The position numbers and the translations under genes are program-made. The notes beneath the pieces were generated by a model. It made no database searches, was not told the origin of the DNA, and was given only the letters and a program-made list of their open reading frames with translations. DNA of 64,000 nt from JAWKWA01 sp041397765 (GTDB lineage: Bacteria; Pseudomonadota; Alphaproteobacteria; Rhizobiales; Hyphomicrobiaceae): NCBI GenBank assembly GCA_041397765.1, contig JAWKWA010000014.1, positions 1 through 64,000 on the forward strand, read 5' to 3'. Shown piece by piece: positions 8,724-18,065 of the stretch. How positions within the stretch are numbered: position 1 is the first letter of the stretch; every line of letters starts with the position of its first letter.

Positions 8724-8748
8724 GGCGGCCGGGGAGGCCCCGGCCGCC
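8724..8748 (-). terminator. Perfect 11-bp GC hairpin between binding-protein and permease genes
   Basis: The arms at 8724-8734 and 8738-8748 pair perfectly around a 3-nt loop. It lies in the 135-bp gap after the binding-protein stop, before the permeases. Such intra-operon hairpins commonly stabilise or partly terminate transcripts so that binding protein exceeds permease. No U-run is present, so attenuation or mRNA protection is likelier than full termination. Confidence 0.5.
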
Positions 8749-8764
8749 AAGGCGTTGCCGGCGA

Positions 8765-9799
8765 TTACTTCGCCAGCCAGGCGTTGAAGCGCTCGCGCAG
8801 AGCGTCACCGTTGTCGGCCCAGAACTTCGGGTCGACGATGAGCGCCGTCGTCATGTTGGCGTCGGCCGTCGGCAGGTCGGGCAGAATCGAGGCCTCGACA
8901 TGCGGGATGGCGTCCTTGTTGGCCGGACCATAGGAGATGTACTTGGTCTGGTCGGCCATGCGCTGCGCATCGCTGGCGAAGGCGATGAACTTGTAGCCGG
9001 TGTCAACCCGCGGGCCGCCCTTCACGATCGCCCACCAGTCCCAATCGAGGCCCTGGTGATCCCACATGATGGCGAACGGCTTCTTGTCCTGCTTGACGGC
9101 AGCGAACAGACGGCCGTTCCAGGCCGAGGTCATCACGACCTGGCCATCGGCGAGGAGCTGCGGCGGCTGGGCGCCGGCCTCCCACCACACGACCTCGGCC
9201 TTGATGGTGTCGAGCTTGGCGAAGGCGCGATCGACACCCTCAGGCGTCGCCAGCACCTTGTAGACATCCGCGGCCGGCACGCCGTCGGAAATCAGCGCCC
9301 ATTCGAGGTTGACGAAGGGGCTCTTCTGCAGGCCGCGCTTGCCGGGGAACTTGGCGAGATCGAACACGTCGGCGATGGTCGTCGGGCCGGGGTTCAGCTT
9401 GGTCGTGTCGTAGCCGATCACCGTCGAGTAGACGATGTTCGGAACGGCGCAATCCTGCAGGTCGCCGCCGATGAACTTCGAGCGATCGAGGCCGAGCTTG
9501 CCCCAGTCGATCGTCTCGAGGATGCCCTCGGCGCAGGCGGCGAGCGCCGTCTGCGTGTCGATGTCGATCACGTCCCAGGTCACCTGGTTCGACTCGACCA
9601 TGGCGCGGATCTTGGCGATCTCGCCGTTGTACTCTTCCTCGGTGATGTTGTTGCCGGCCGCCTTGTAGGGCTCGAAGAAGGCCTTCCTCTGGCTCTCCTG
9701 ATAGGAGCCGCCCCACGAGACGACGTTCAGGTCATCGGCGAACGCCGATGCGGTCGAGCCGATGAAGGCCGCGGCCGCAATCATGCAGATACGCTTCAT
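8765..9799 (-). CDS. Extracellular solute-binding protein, PotD-like
   Basis: This 344-residue periplasmic binding protein has an N-terminal signal peptide (MKRICMIAAAAFIGSTASAFA, predicted cut after ...SAFA). The mature start LNVVSWGGSYQ is typical of polyamine/family-1 binding proteins. Trp and Asp residues in the pocket-lining segments (VWWEAGAQPP, MWDHQGLDWDWWA) suit a cationic ligand. GGGAGGAACGTGA precedes ATG 9799. It sits between the ATPase and the two permeases of the same operon. Confidence 0.94.
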   Translation of the reverse strand: MKRICMIAAAAFIGSTASAFADDLNVVSWGGSYQESQRKAFFEPYKAAGNNITEEEYNGEIAKIRAMVESNQVTWDVIDIDTQTALAACAEGILETIDWGKLGLDRSKFIGGDLQDCAVPNIVYSTVIGYDTTKLNPGPTTIADVFDLAKFPGKRGLQKSPFVNLEWALISDGVPAADVYKVLATPEGVDRAFAKLDTIKAEVVWWEAGAQPPQLLADGQVVMTSAWNGRLFAAVKQDKKPFAIMWDHQGLDWDWWAIVKGGPRVDTGYKFIAFASDAQRMADQTKYISYGPANKDAIPHVEASILPDLPTADANMTTALIVDPKFWADNGDALRERFNAWLAK

Positions 9800-9866
9800 T
9801 CACGTTCCTCCCTTTTGAGGTGTTAGCGCCGGAGAACCGGCGCAGCATGCCAGCAACCCGTACCCT

Positions 9867-10985
9867 TCAGGGCTTGAGGTCGAGCGCACGGCAATCCTTG
9901 GTCCGCCAGCCGACGACGACGTTCTGTCCCGTCGCGAGCTGCAGCGAGCCTTCCTTGTTCGGTGCCTTGACGATGAAATCGCTGGCGCCTGGCACCTTCA
10001 CGACGACGCGGACATGGTCGCCGAGATAGATCGTCTCCGTCACCGTGCCGTTCAGCCGGTTGGAGACGTCCGAGCCCGAGGGATTGATCTCGACGCGCTC
10101 GGGGCGGATGGAAATGAGCGACTGCGTGCCGACACCGCCGATGTTGATCGGCAGCGCGTCGACCTCGCCGCCGCCGGGCACCTCGATGCGGCAGACCTCG
10201 CCGTTGACGGCCTTGATCCTGCCGGGGATCTTGTTGTTCTCGCCGATGAACTGGGCGACGAAGCTGTTGACCGGGCGCTCATAGAGATCGGCGGGCGTGG
10301 AGAGCTGCTGGATGATGCCGTCTTCGAACACCGCAATGCGGTTCGACATCGTCAGCGCCTCGCTCTGGTCGTGCGTCACGTAGACGACGGTGACCCCGAG
10401 GTTCTCGTGGATGTGCTTGATCTCGTACTGCATCTGCTCTCGCAGCTGCTTGTCGAGGGCGCCGAGCGGCTCGTCCATCAGCACCAGCTCGGGCTCGAAG
10501 ACGAGCGCGCGGGCGACCGCGATGCGCTGCTGCTGGCCGCCGGAGAGCTGGCTCGGCCGGCGCTTGGCCATCTGCGGAAGCTGCACGAGCTCGAGCGTCT
10601 TCTTGATGCGCCGCTCGATCTCGGACTTGCTCATCTTGCGCACGATGAGCGGGAAGGCGAGATTCTCCTCGACCGTCATATGCGGGAAGAGCGCGTAGTT
10701 CTGGAATACCATGCCGATGCCGCGCTTGTGCGGCGGCAGCGAGTTGATGGGCCGGCCCGAGAGCAGGATGCGGCCGTGCGTCGGGGCCTCGAAGCCCGCG
10801 AGCATCATCAGCGTGGTCGTCTTGCCCGAGCCCGACGGCCCAAGGAGCGTCAGGAACTCCCCCTTGGCGATGTCGAGGTTGAGATTCTTCACGACAAGCG
10901 ACTCGCCGTCGTAGCTCTTCTGAACCTCCTCGAACCGAACGTGCGCCCCCTCACCGCCGCCGTTCGCAGCCTTGCTCATCGACAT
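9867..10985 (-). CDS. ABC transporter ATP-binding protein, PotA-like
   Basis: This 372-residue ATPase has Walker A GPSGSGKTT (49-57), a Q-loop region VFQNYALF, signature LSGGQQQR (about 147), Walker B LVLMDEP with the following D-loop, and the switch His in VTHDQSEA. A TOBE-like C-terminal domain spans about 280-372. It is the first gene of the transporter operon. ATG 10979 with AAAGGA six bases upstream may be the true start; ATG 10985 adds two residues and overlaps that Shine-Dalgarno. It energises amine-type uptake with the three genes downstream. Confidence 0.94.
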   Translation of the reverse strand: MSMSKAANGGGEGAHVRFEEVQKSYDGESLVVKNLNLDIAKGEFLTLLGPSGSGKTTTLMMLAGFEAPTHGRILLSGRPINSLPPHKRGIGMVFQNYALFPHMTVEENLAFPLIVRKMSKSEIERRIKKTLELVQLPQMAKRRPSQLSGGQQQRIAVARALVFEPELVLMDEPLGALDKQLREQMQYEIKHIHENLGVTVVYVTHDQSEALTMSNRIAVFEDGIIQQLSTPADLYERPVNSFVAQFIGENNKIPGRIKAVNGEVCRIEVPGGGEVDALPINIGGVGTQSLISIRPERVEINPSGSDVSNRLNGTVTETIYLGDHVRVVVKVPGASDFIVKAPNKEGSLQLATGQNVVVGWRTKDCRALDLKP

Positions 10986-11459
10986 CCTTTGCCCAGCCGT
11001 CCTTCGTCATAGAGCGGAGTTGGGCCCCGAGCCTGCCGACGGCGGTGGCACGGTCCATTCTCTCCGGCGTTTCCCATGCCCCGGCGCGCCCTTCGATCGT
11101 GGAGCGTCCATGGAGCCGATTGCTGCATCGTCAGGCCCTAGATGTGAAATCCCGAGCCGCCTCATGTCAATGCGTTTCGGCGAAATGGTTTCATTAGGAC
11201 GTCTTATCGAGGCATTGTGCCGATCTGATGGTCAATTCTCGTCGAGAGCAGAACGTCGATCGAGCACCATTGTGGCGGGCTTTGTGTGATGGGGGCGCCG
11301 ATGCTGTCGCAGCCGGAGCAATGATGGAGCGATGCCGCGGAGACACAATGGCGATCGAAGTGCCGCCGCCCTGCACCGATCGGCTCGCGGGATTGACGCG
11401 GCTGTGACCGCGGGCTCCGGCGGCGCGTCCCGTGGTCGGACGCACCGCCGGTCGCGGGC
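10986..11459. other. Intergenic region upstream of the ABC operon
   Basis: This 474-bp stretch lies between two co-directional minus-strand units. It contains the hairpin after the aldehyde dehydrogenase (11419-11449) and, nearer the ATPase, a locally AT-richer part (about 11140-11300) that probably holds the operon promoter. I could not settle on a clear -35/-10 pair. No gene seen. Confidence 0.5.
11419..11449 (-). terminator. Hairpin terminator after the aldehyde dehydrogenase gene
   Basis: The arms at 11419-11430 and 11438-11449 form a 12-bp stem with one G-T pair and a 7-nt loop, about 10 bases past the stop codon on the minus strand. No U-tract follows. Confidence 0.5.
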
Positions 11460-12908
11460 TCACAGGCCGGTCTGGGTGACGAATTTCGAGACGAGGAAGG
11501 GGTGGAGACCCTCGGCGCCGCCCTCGTAGCCGAACCCCGAATCCTTGACGCCGCCGAACGGATTCTCCGGCAGGCCGAGGCCGTGGTGATTGACCGAGAC
11601 CATGCCGACCTCGAGCGCGTCGGCAACAGCGGTCGCGGTCTTGGCCGAGCGTGTGTAGGCATAGCCGGCAAGGCCGAAGGGCAGGCGGTTGGCCTTCTCG
11701 ACCGCGTCGTCGAAATCCTTGAACGGCGCCATCACCGCGACGGGCCCGAAGGGCTCCTCGTTCATGATGCGGGCCGTCTCGGGCACGTCGGTGAGCACGG
11801 TCGGCTCGAAGAAGTTGCCCTGATTGCCGATGCGCTTGCCGCCGGCCTGAACCTTGCCGCCATGCTCGACGGCGTCGCCGATGAAGGCCGCCATGGCGTC
11901 GAGCCGGCGCGGATTGGCGAGCGGCCCCATGCGCGTGTCGGGATCGAGGCCGTTGCCGACCTGGACCGCCTTGGCGAGGTCGACGAACTTGGCCACGAAG
12001 CGGTCATAGACCTTGTGATGCACGTAGAAGCGGGTCGGCGAGATGCAGACCTGGCCGGCATTGCGGTACTTGGCGCCGACCGTCAGCGTCGCGGCGTGGT
12101 CGATGTCGACATCGTCGAAGATCAGCACCGGGCCGTGGCCGCCGAGTTCCATGGTCACGCGCTTCATGTAGCGTCCGGCCATCTCGGAGAGATGCTTGCC
12201 GACCGGCACCGAGCCGGTGAAGCTCACCTTGCGGATCACGGGCGACGGGATGAGGTGGCCCGAAATCTCGGCCGGCACGCCGAAGACGAGATTGAGGACG
12301 CCCGGCGGCACGCCGGCATCGTCAAAGGCGCGCACGATCTGAACGCACGAGCCCGGCGTCTCCTCGGGGCATTTGATGATGATCGAGCAGCCGGCGGCGA
12401 GGGCCGGCGCGATCTTCTTCACCGCCTGCGAGACGGGAAAATTCCACGGTGCAAAGCCCGCGACCGGGCCGACCGGCTCGACGAGGACGATATTGCGGAT
12501 GCCGTCGGCCCTGGCGGGAATGACGCGGCCATAGGCGCGGCGGCCCTCGTCGGCGAACCAGTCGACGACATCGGCGGCGACCGCGACCTCGATGCGGGCC
12601 TCGCCGATCGGTTTGCCCTGCTCCTGCGTCAGGGTCGCGGCCATCTCCTCCTGGCGCGCGCGCAAATTGTCGGCGGCACGGCGGATGATCTTGGCGCGGT
12701 CGTAGGCGGACACCTTGCGCCAGGCCTTGAAGCCCTTGTCGGCGGCGGCAAGGGCGCGGTCGAGATCTTCCCTCGAGGCATGCGGCACGTCGGCGAGCAC
12801 GGCGCCGGTCGCCGGATTGGGGACCGGCTGGGTGCGGCCGGTGCTGCCCTGGCAGAACTGGCCATCGATATAGAGCTCGAGCTTCTCGTAGTTCGGCTGA
12901 CGATTCAT
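11460..12908 (-). CDS. NAD(P)-dependent aldehyde dehydrogenase (succinate-semialdehyde type)
   Basis: This 482-residue aldehyde dehydrogenase has the oxyanion Asn in APWNFPV (about 154), the general-base Glu in MELGGHGP (about 253) and the nucleophile Cys in NAGQVCISPTRF (about 287). It is closest in feel to GabD-like succinate-semialdehyde dehydrogenases. It lies just upstream of and co-directional with the polyamine-type ABC operon, so oxidation of a polyamine-derived aldehyde is a reasonable inference. ATG 12908 gives the usual family length; the Shine-Dalgarno is poorly placed. Confidence 0.93.
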   Translation of the reverse strand: MNRQPNYEKLELYIDGQFCQGSTGRTQPVPNPATGAVLADVPHASREDLDRALAAADKGFKAWRKVSAYDRAKIIRRAADNLRARQEEMAATLTQEQGKPIGEARIEVAVAADVVDWFADEGRRAYGRVIPARADGIRNIVLVEPVGPVAGFAPWNFPVSQAVKKIAPALAAGCSIIIKCPEETPGSCVQIVRAFDDAGVPPGVLNLVFGVPAEISGHLIPSPVIRKVSFTGSVPVGKHLSEMAGRYMKRVTMELGGHGPVLIFDDVDIDHAATLTVGAKYRNAGQVCISPTRFYVHHKVYDRFVAKFVDLAKAVQVGNGLDPDTRMGPLANPRRLDAMAAFIGDAVEHGGKVQAGGKRIGNQGNFFEPTVLTDVPETARIMNEEPFGPVAVMAPFKDFDDAVEKANRLPFGLAGYAYTRSAKTATAVADALEVGMVSVNHHGLGLPENPFGGVKDSGFGYEGGAEGLHPFLVSKFVTQTGL

Positions 12909-13282
12909 GAGGGGGCGGGGCTCCGTGAGGTTCGGGTCGAAGGGCTGAGGGGCGCCGGGCCGGGACGGGGCTCCCGGAGCGGGGCAGTCGGGAGATCGGG
13001 CGGGGCGTGACGACACCGCCCGGGGGAGGCTCGCCGCCTCCTATAGGCGAGCTACGGCGAGGGCTCAACAGCCCCGCCATTGCGGCGCCGGCGGGTCGGC
13101 CCAGCGATCGACGAAGGCCATGCCTGCCCAGATTTCGCCAGAAGCGGGTGCGCATAGGGCGCCGGCCTCGATGTCGAGCGGCGGCTCAAATGCCGTGCCG
13201 CCGGCGTTGTGGTCCTGCTCCGTCGTGTCGAGCCCAATCGTCACGACGAGAGCGTTAGCATCGAAATGGAGAAAACCAAGAA
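12909..13282. other. Divergent intergenic region between aldehyde dehydrogenase and RlpA-like gene
   Basis: This is a GC-rich, gene-free stretch. The only clear structure is a 7-bp perfect inverted repeat (GCTCGCC at 13029-13035 with GGCGAGC at 13046-13052). Promoters for both flanking genes are expected here, but I cannot identify their elements with confidence. Confidence 0.5.
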
Positions 13283-13861
13283 ATGATCAGAGCAATATGG
13301 ATTCTTGCTGTCGCGATCGTGGGGCTGGCGGGAATATCAGCGGGCCCCGATGGTGCCGCGGCCGCCAGCCAGTCGGGCGTTGCCTCGTTCTACTGGCAAG
13401 GTCAGATGACGGCGAGTGGCGAGCGCTTCAATCCGGCGGCCATGACGGCGGCCCACAAATCGCTGCCTTTCGGCACGCGGGTCCGTGTCACGCATCTGGC
13501 GAGCGGCCGCAGCGTCGTCGTGCGCATCAATGACCGGGGTCCGTTCGTCAAGGGCCGCATCATCGACCTGTCGCGGGCGGCGGCGGGCCAGCTCGGCATG
13601 CAGAAGTCGGGCGTCGCGCGGGTCCGTGTCGAGGTGCTCGGCCGGAGCGGGGGTGCCAAATCGGCATCCGCCTCGTCGGGCAAGCGCAAGGCGAGGCCGG
13701 CGAAGGTCGCGGTGCGCGCCCGCAAGCCAGCCACCGCGGCGCGAGACAAGAGCCGGGCGGGGGCATCGGCCTTCGTTGCGTCATCGACGGCCAGGGCCGC
13801 CGGGCGCGCGACGACGCCGGCTCGTCTTGCATCGATCGCGATCGGCTCGCGCCGGGACTGA
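13283..13861 (+). CDS. Septal ring lytic transglycosylase RlpA-like protein
   Basis: This 192-residue exported protein has a signal peptide (about 1-28) followed directly by a double-psi beta-barrel RlpA domain (about 30-118). The domain contains the hallmark SGVASFYW, TASGERFNP, HKSLPFGT and VRINDRGPF ... DLSRAAA motifs, including the Asp of NDRGPF that is catalytic in the family. The last 70 residues are a basic Ala/Lys/Arg-rich tail with no SPOR domain. It probably cleaves peptidoglycan in the periplasm. GGAG lies 11 bases before ATG 13283. Confidence 0.9.
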   Translation: MIRAIWILAVAIVGLAGISAGPDGAAAASQSGVASFYWQGQMTASGERFNPAAMTAAHKSLPFGTRVRVTHLASGRSVVVRINDRGPFVKGRIIDLSRAAAGQLGMQKSGVARVRVEVLGRSGGAKSASASSGKRKARPAKVAVRARKPATAARDKSRAGASAFVASSTARAAGRATTPARLASIAIGSRRD

Positions 13862-13921
13862 CGCCGCCGCTTCCGGGGCGGGTCATGGAGCCGAAATCAG
13901 ACATCGGCGATCCGCCCCGGT

Positions 13922-15259
13922 TCAGCGGATGAGAGCGAGGGCGATGGCCGGAAAGGCGATGATGAGCGCCACGCGCACGAACTCGGCGAGGAGGAACGGC
14001 ACGACCCCGCGCATCGTCTCGGCCATCGTCACGTCCCGGGCAAAGCCCTGGATGACATAGATGTTCAGCCCGACCGGGGGATGGATGAGGCCGAGCTCGA
14101 CCACGATCAGCACCAGGATGCCGAACCAGATCGCGGTCTCCTCGCGGCCGAGCCCGAAGTCGAGCCCCATCACCACCGGAAAGAACACCGGCACGGTCAG
14201 CAGGATCATGCTGAGGCTGTCCATCAGGCAGCCGAGCAGGATGTAGAGCGCGACGATGGCGACGACGACGAGCACGGGGGCGATTCCCGCTCCGACGATC
14301 ACCGCCGCGATCTCGTCGGGTAGCCGGGTGCGGGCGAGAAAGGCGTTGTAGATCTCCGCACCGATCAGGATGAGGAAGATCATCGCCGACTGGAGCGCCG
14401 TCTGCTCGAGGGCGAAGATGAGTCCCTTCAGCCGCATGCGTCCGGCCGTGGCGGCGGCGATGCCGGTCGAGAGCGCGCCGATCGCGGCCCCCTCGGTCGG
14501 CGAGAACAGGCTGCGGCCGAAGAAGAAATCGCCGTTCATGCCTACGAAGACGACGAGGAAGATCGCGACCACCGGCCAGATGTCGGCGACAGCCGCGAGG
14601 CGGGAGCGGGCCGTCCCGCGCGGGGCGCGCGGCGCCGAGGCCGGATCGAGCGCGACCGTCACGCGGATCGCCACGAAGAAGCCGAGGATTGCCAGCGCCG
14701 CCGGCAGGAATGCCGCGAGAAAGAGCTTGGCGACATTCTGCTCGGTCAAGAGCGCATAGACGACGAGGGGAACGGACGGCGGCACGAGGATGCCGAGCGC
14801 GCCGCCGGCGGCCAGCGATCCCGTCGACAATGCGCCCGAATAGCCGAGCCGGCGCATCTGCGGCAGCGCCACGCGGGCCATGGTCGCAGCGGTCGCGAGC
14901 GAGGAGCCGCAGATGGTGCCGAAGGCCGCGCAGGAGCCGACCGCCGCCATGGCGAGGCCGCCACTGCGGTGGCCGACGAGCGCGTTCATACCCTCGAACA
15001 GGCGCCGGGCGAGACCCGAGCCTGCCGCCAGGTTGCCCATAAGCAGGAACAGCGGGATGACGCTGAAGGAATAGTTGGATGCGACCTCGAAAACGCCGCC
15101 CTTGACGAAGGCGAGATAGGGCGCGAGGCCCGCCATGGCGATGAAGCCGAACGAGCCGATCGCGGCGAGGGCGACGGCGATAGGCACCCTGAGCGCGAGC
15201 AGGAGGAGAAGGGCGAGAAAGCCTCCGGCCCCGAGGATGAGCGGGTCGGTCGCGGTCAC
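13922..15259 (-). CDS. dctM: TRAP transporter large permease, DctM family
   Basis: This 445-residue, very hydrophobic protein with about 12-13 membrane segments has DctM landmarks (ALRVPIAVALAAIG at the N-terminus, CGSSLATAATMARVALPQM, GGALGILVPPSVPLVVYALL). It starts at GTG 15259, overlapping the DctQ stop as GTGA, which indicates translational coupling. With DctP and DctQ it forms a binding-protein-dependent secondary transporter driven by an ion gradient, usually for dicarboxylates or other organic acids; the substrate is unknown. Confidence 0.93.
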   Translation of the reverse strand: MTATDPLILGAGGFLALLLLLALRVPIAVALAAIGSFGFIAMAGLAPYLAFVKGGVFEVASNYSFSVIPLFLLMGNLAAGSGLARRLFEGMNALVGHRSGGLAMAAVGSCAAFGTICGSSLATAATMARVALPQMRRLGYSGALSTGSLAAGGALGILVPPSVPLVVYALLTEQNVAKLFLAAFLPAALAILGFFVAIRVTVALDPASAPRAPRGTARSRLAAVADIWPVVAIFLVVFVGMNGDFFFGRSLFSPTEGAAIGALSTGIAAATAGRMRLKGLIFALEQTALQSAMIFLILIGAEIYNAFLARTRLPDEIAAVIVGAGIAPVLVVVAIVALYILLGCLMDSLSMILLTVPVFFPVVMGLDFGLGREETAIWFGILVLIVVELGLIHPPVGLNIYVIQGFARDVTMAETMRGVVPFLLAEFVRVALIIAFPAIALALIR

Positions 15260-15885
15260 GGCTCTGTCGCTGCCCCGCCATCGAGCACCGCGACCGGATG
15301 TCCGCTCCTGATCTCCCTGACGGATCGCCAGCAGGTGTAGAGGGCCGCGACCGCAAGGAGGCCCGACGCGAGGGCGGCCAACCGGTAGGCATCGGCCTCG
15401 GGCAGCCGCAGCACCATGGTCGAGGCGCCATAGGCCTGCCGCTCGGCCGCGCCGACGGAAAGCTCGGCCGTCATTACGGCGGCAAAGGCGACGACCAGCA
15501 GGTTGGCGACGAGATCGAGCGTGGATCGGGCCCTCAGCGGCAGGTGGCGCGTCAGGATGTCGACGATGACATGGCCGCGCCGGACCTGACAGTAGGGCAG
15601 GCAGGCGAACACCGCGACGCCGGTCGCGAGTTGGACGATCTCGGTGTCGCCGGGCAGTGGATGGGGCCGCCAGTCGAGGCCGAGGAGGCCGGCGAGCTCG
15701 GGCAGGCTGCGCCCCACGATCGAGACGGCGGAGACGGCAATGGCGAGGAGGAGAAGCCCCGATCCCGCGAGCGCGGCGGCGAGCGCAACGCGCTCGACGA
15801 GGCGGTCGGCCGCATCGGGCGCGAGAGCGGCCGCACCCGGATCCACCGCCTCTCCATCCGCGCCATTCTCGCCTGCGCCACCCAT
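15256..15885 (-). CDS. dctQ: TRAP transporter small permease, DctQ family
   Basis: This 209-residue protein has four hydrophobic segments, the usual layout for the small TRAP membrane subunit. The loop PYCQVRRGHVIVDILTRHL matches the DctQ signature around the second and third helices. AAGGAG lies nine bases before ATG 15885. The gene follows dctP by 24 bp and overlaps dctM by 4 bp. Confidence 0.9.
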   Translation of the reverse strand: MGGAGENGADGEAVDPGAAALAPDAADRLVERVALAAALAGSGLLLLAIAVSAVSIVGRSLPELAGLLGLDWRPHPLPGDTEIVQLATGVAVFACLPYCQVRRGHVIVDILTRHLPLRARSTLDLVANLLVVAFAAVMTAELSVGAAERQAYGASTMVLRLPEADAYRLAALASGLLAVAALYTCWRSVREIRSGHPVAVLDGGAATEP

Positions 15886-15909
15886 CGCGCCATGCTCCTT
15901 CGCGCAGGC

Positions 15910-16959
15910 TCAGCGGCTGTATTTCGCGATCAGCTCGCGCGCGGTCGCGACGAGGCCGGCGCCATCGTCGCCTGCCTCGGTACGTGCCTTGATCCACTGG
16001 TCGACGACGGGCGCGGTCGCGGCTTTCCAGGCCTCCAGATCCTCGCCATCGACGAGCGTGACGACGCCGTTGTGCCTTGCGATTGCCTCGCGGCCGAGCG
16101 CGTCCCACTCGTCCCAGAGGCGGCCGCCTTCGGCCGAGAGCGCCGCGCCCGAATTGTCGTCGATGACCTTTTTCAGGTCGTCGGGCAGGCGCTCGTAGCT
16201 CGCCTTGTTCATGACGAACAGGAAGACGGCGGTGTAGAGCGCGCGATCGCCCATCAGCTCGGTGACGTGGTCGGTCAGCTCCTCGACCTTGAAGGCCGGC
16301 ACCACCTCGTAGGGGAACATGACGCCGTCGACCACGCCCTTGGCGAGCGCCTCGGGCACGCCCGGCGCCGGAATGCCGATGGGCGAGGCGCCGATCAGCG
16401 TCAGCGTGTCGTTGATGGCGCGCGAGGGCACGCGGACGCGCACGCCCTTCAGGTCCTCGGGGCGACGCACGACGCGCCCCTTGATGAAGAGATTGCCCTT
16501 GCCGTGCGTGTCGACGGCGAGAACCTTGACGTCGGCGAGCTCGTCGGCCGCCTTCGTCGTGTAGTACTCCCAGATCGCCTGGCTGGTGATCTCGCCGCGA
16601 TCGGAGGCGATGAAGGGCAGCTCGAACACCTCGAGCCTGGGGAAGCGCCCGGGCGTGTAGCCAGCGAGCGTCCAGACGATGTCGACGACGCCGTCGCGGG
16701 CCTGGTCGTAGAGCTGGGGCGCCTTGCCGCCGAGTTGCATGGAGGGATAGACCTCGACGCGGATGCGCCCGTCCGAGGCCGCCTCGATGCGCTTTGCCCA
16801 GGGCTCGAGAAAGCCGCGATGCTCGACGCCGACGGCGGGAAGGAAATGATGGAGCCGCAGCGTGAATTCCGGCTTCGTCTCCGCGCGGGCCGGGAGCGAT
16901 GCGCCGGCAAGCGCGGCAAAGAGCGCGACGACGAGCGCAAGTGCGCGGGTCGGATGCAT
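15910..16959 (-). CDS. dctP: TRAP transporter solute-binding protein, DctP family
   Basis: This 349-residue periplasmic protein has a signal peptide (about 1-26, ending PARAE) and the DctP fold. The conserved substrate-binding Arg lies in the GVRVRVPSRAINDTL region, and LRLHHFLPA at the mature start is characteristic. GGAGG lies six bases before ATG 16959. It captures the substrate for DctQM encoded immediately downstream. Confidence 0.93.
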   Translation of the reverse strand: MHPTRALALVVALFAALAGASLPARAETKPEFTLRLHHFLPAVGVEHRGFLEPWAKRIEAASDGRIRVEVYPSMQLGGKAPQLYDQARDGVVDIVWTLAGYTPGRFPRLEVFELPFIASDRGEITSQAIWEYYTTKAADELADVKVLAVDTHGKGNLFIKGRVVRRPEDLKGVRVRVPSRAINDTLTLIGASPIGIPAPGVPEALAKGVVDGVMFPYEVVPAFKVEELTDHVTELMGDRALYTAVFLFVMNKASYERLPDDLKKVIDDNSGAALSAEGGRLWDEWDALGREAIARHNGVVTLVDGEDLEAWKAATAPVVDQWIKARTEAGDDGAGLVATARELIAKYSR

Positions 16960-17158
16960 GGCAGGCCTCCTGTTCGTCCGGTCCCCCTTTGCCGTGCCGC
17001 CGGAACGTCCGGGCGGCGATGGAGACGGATCGGCGTCTCCGGGGGTTGCGGGTCGGGGCTATCTCGCATCAAACCGTGCCGCCGTTAAGGCCTGGATGCG
17101 ACCAGCGGCCGACAAGCGGCCGACATGCGGGCGCGCCGTGGGGAGGTGGAATGGCGGC

Positions 17159-17842
17159 TCAGCGCCAGGCCGGCCGTGGCAGGGCGCGGCACTCGGTGGC
17201 GGTGCGTGGCTCGGGGCGCGCACAGCGCACGAAGGGTTGCATGGCGAGATAGTGCAGCTCGTAGGACTGATTGCCATCGAGGGGCGCCGGTCTCAGATAG
17301 CTGACCCGGAGCCGGGCGAGACCGGAGCGGCGAAAGCCGAGGAGCTCCGCCACCTGCTCGGACACGTCGATCAGGCGGTCGTCGTTGAAGGGCCCCCGGT
17401 CATTGATGCGCACGACCAGCGAGCGGCCGGTCTCCAGATTGCGGACCATGACATAGGATGGCAGCGGCAGCGTCGGATGGGCGGCAACGAGCGCGGTGCC
17501 GTCGTGGATCTCGCCATTGGCGGTGCGGCGGCCGTGGAATTCGGGCGCCATCCAGGCTCCCGTGCCGATGCGGTCATAGGTTTCGTCCTTCGCCGGGACG
17601 AAGAGGCGGCCAAGCATGACATAGGGTCGGCCGATGAAGCGCCGGCCGCCGCCGGGTGGAACGGGCGCGCCGGGTGCGACTACGCGCTCGCCGCGGGGCG
17701 CGAGGTCAAGGGAAGTGGCGAGGGGACTGCACGACGTCAGCGCGGTGCAGGTCAGGGCGAGCAGAGCGAGTGCGGCGAGGCTGCGATCGCGATAGTTGAT
17801 GGGCGATGCGGACAAGGAAAAACCTGCGAATATCGAATACAC
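17159..17842 (-). CDS. RlpA-like double-psi beta-barrel lipoprotein
   Basis: This 227-residue protein has a lipobox (ALTSC, Cys38), indicating an outer-membrane-anchored lipoprotein. Its RlpA-type barrel (about 90-185) includes GTGAW, RRTANGE, AAHPTLPLPS and VRINDRGPF with the family Asp. It is more divergent than the RlpA-like protein at 13283, and the two bracket the TRAP operon. The 38-residue N-terminus before the lipid Cys is long, so a start nearer the hydrophobic core is possible. The AT-rich stretch at 17843-17930 probably carries its promoter. Confidence 0.86.
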   Translation of the reverse strand: MYSIFAGFSLSASPINYRDRSLAALALLALTCTALTSCSPLATSLDLAPRGERVVAPGAPVPPGGGRRFIGRPYVMLGRLFVPAKDETYDRIGTGAWMAPEFHGRRTANGEIHDGTALVAAHPTLPLPSYVMVRNLETGRSLVVRINDRGPFNDDRLIDVSEQVAELLGFRRSGLARLRVSYLRPAPLDGNQSYELHYLAMQPFVRCARPEPRTATECRALPRPAWR

Positions 17843-18065
17843 GACCCGCAGAATTGAAGCGCAATGTGATTAATAGGTCGATAATTCCAATATATATAGG
17901 AGTATAAATTGAGTTATTCTTCTGGGCAGCGCGAAGTCGTGGCGAATGAGTTGGGCCATGGAAAGAGTGTTTTTGGCCCGATCGATGGAATGAGCGCGGT
18001 CGGGATGTTCGGCCGAGCGCCCGAGGGCAATGGGCGCGCCGGATCGCCGACTGCCCCGCCGCCAT

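Noticed and set aside
13922..16108. A single 728-residue fused TRAP permease reading from 16108
   Set aside because: The first 280 codons are the shadow frame of dctP/dctQ. The real DctM start is GTG 15259, overlapping the DctQ stop.
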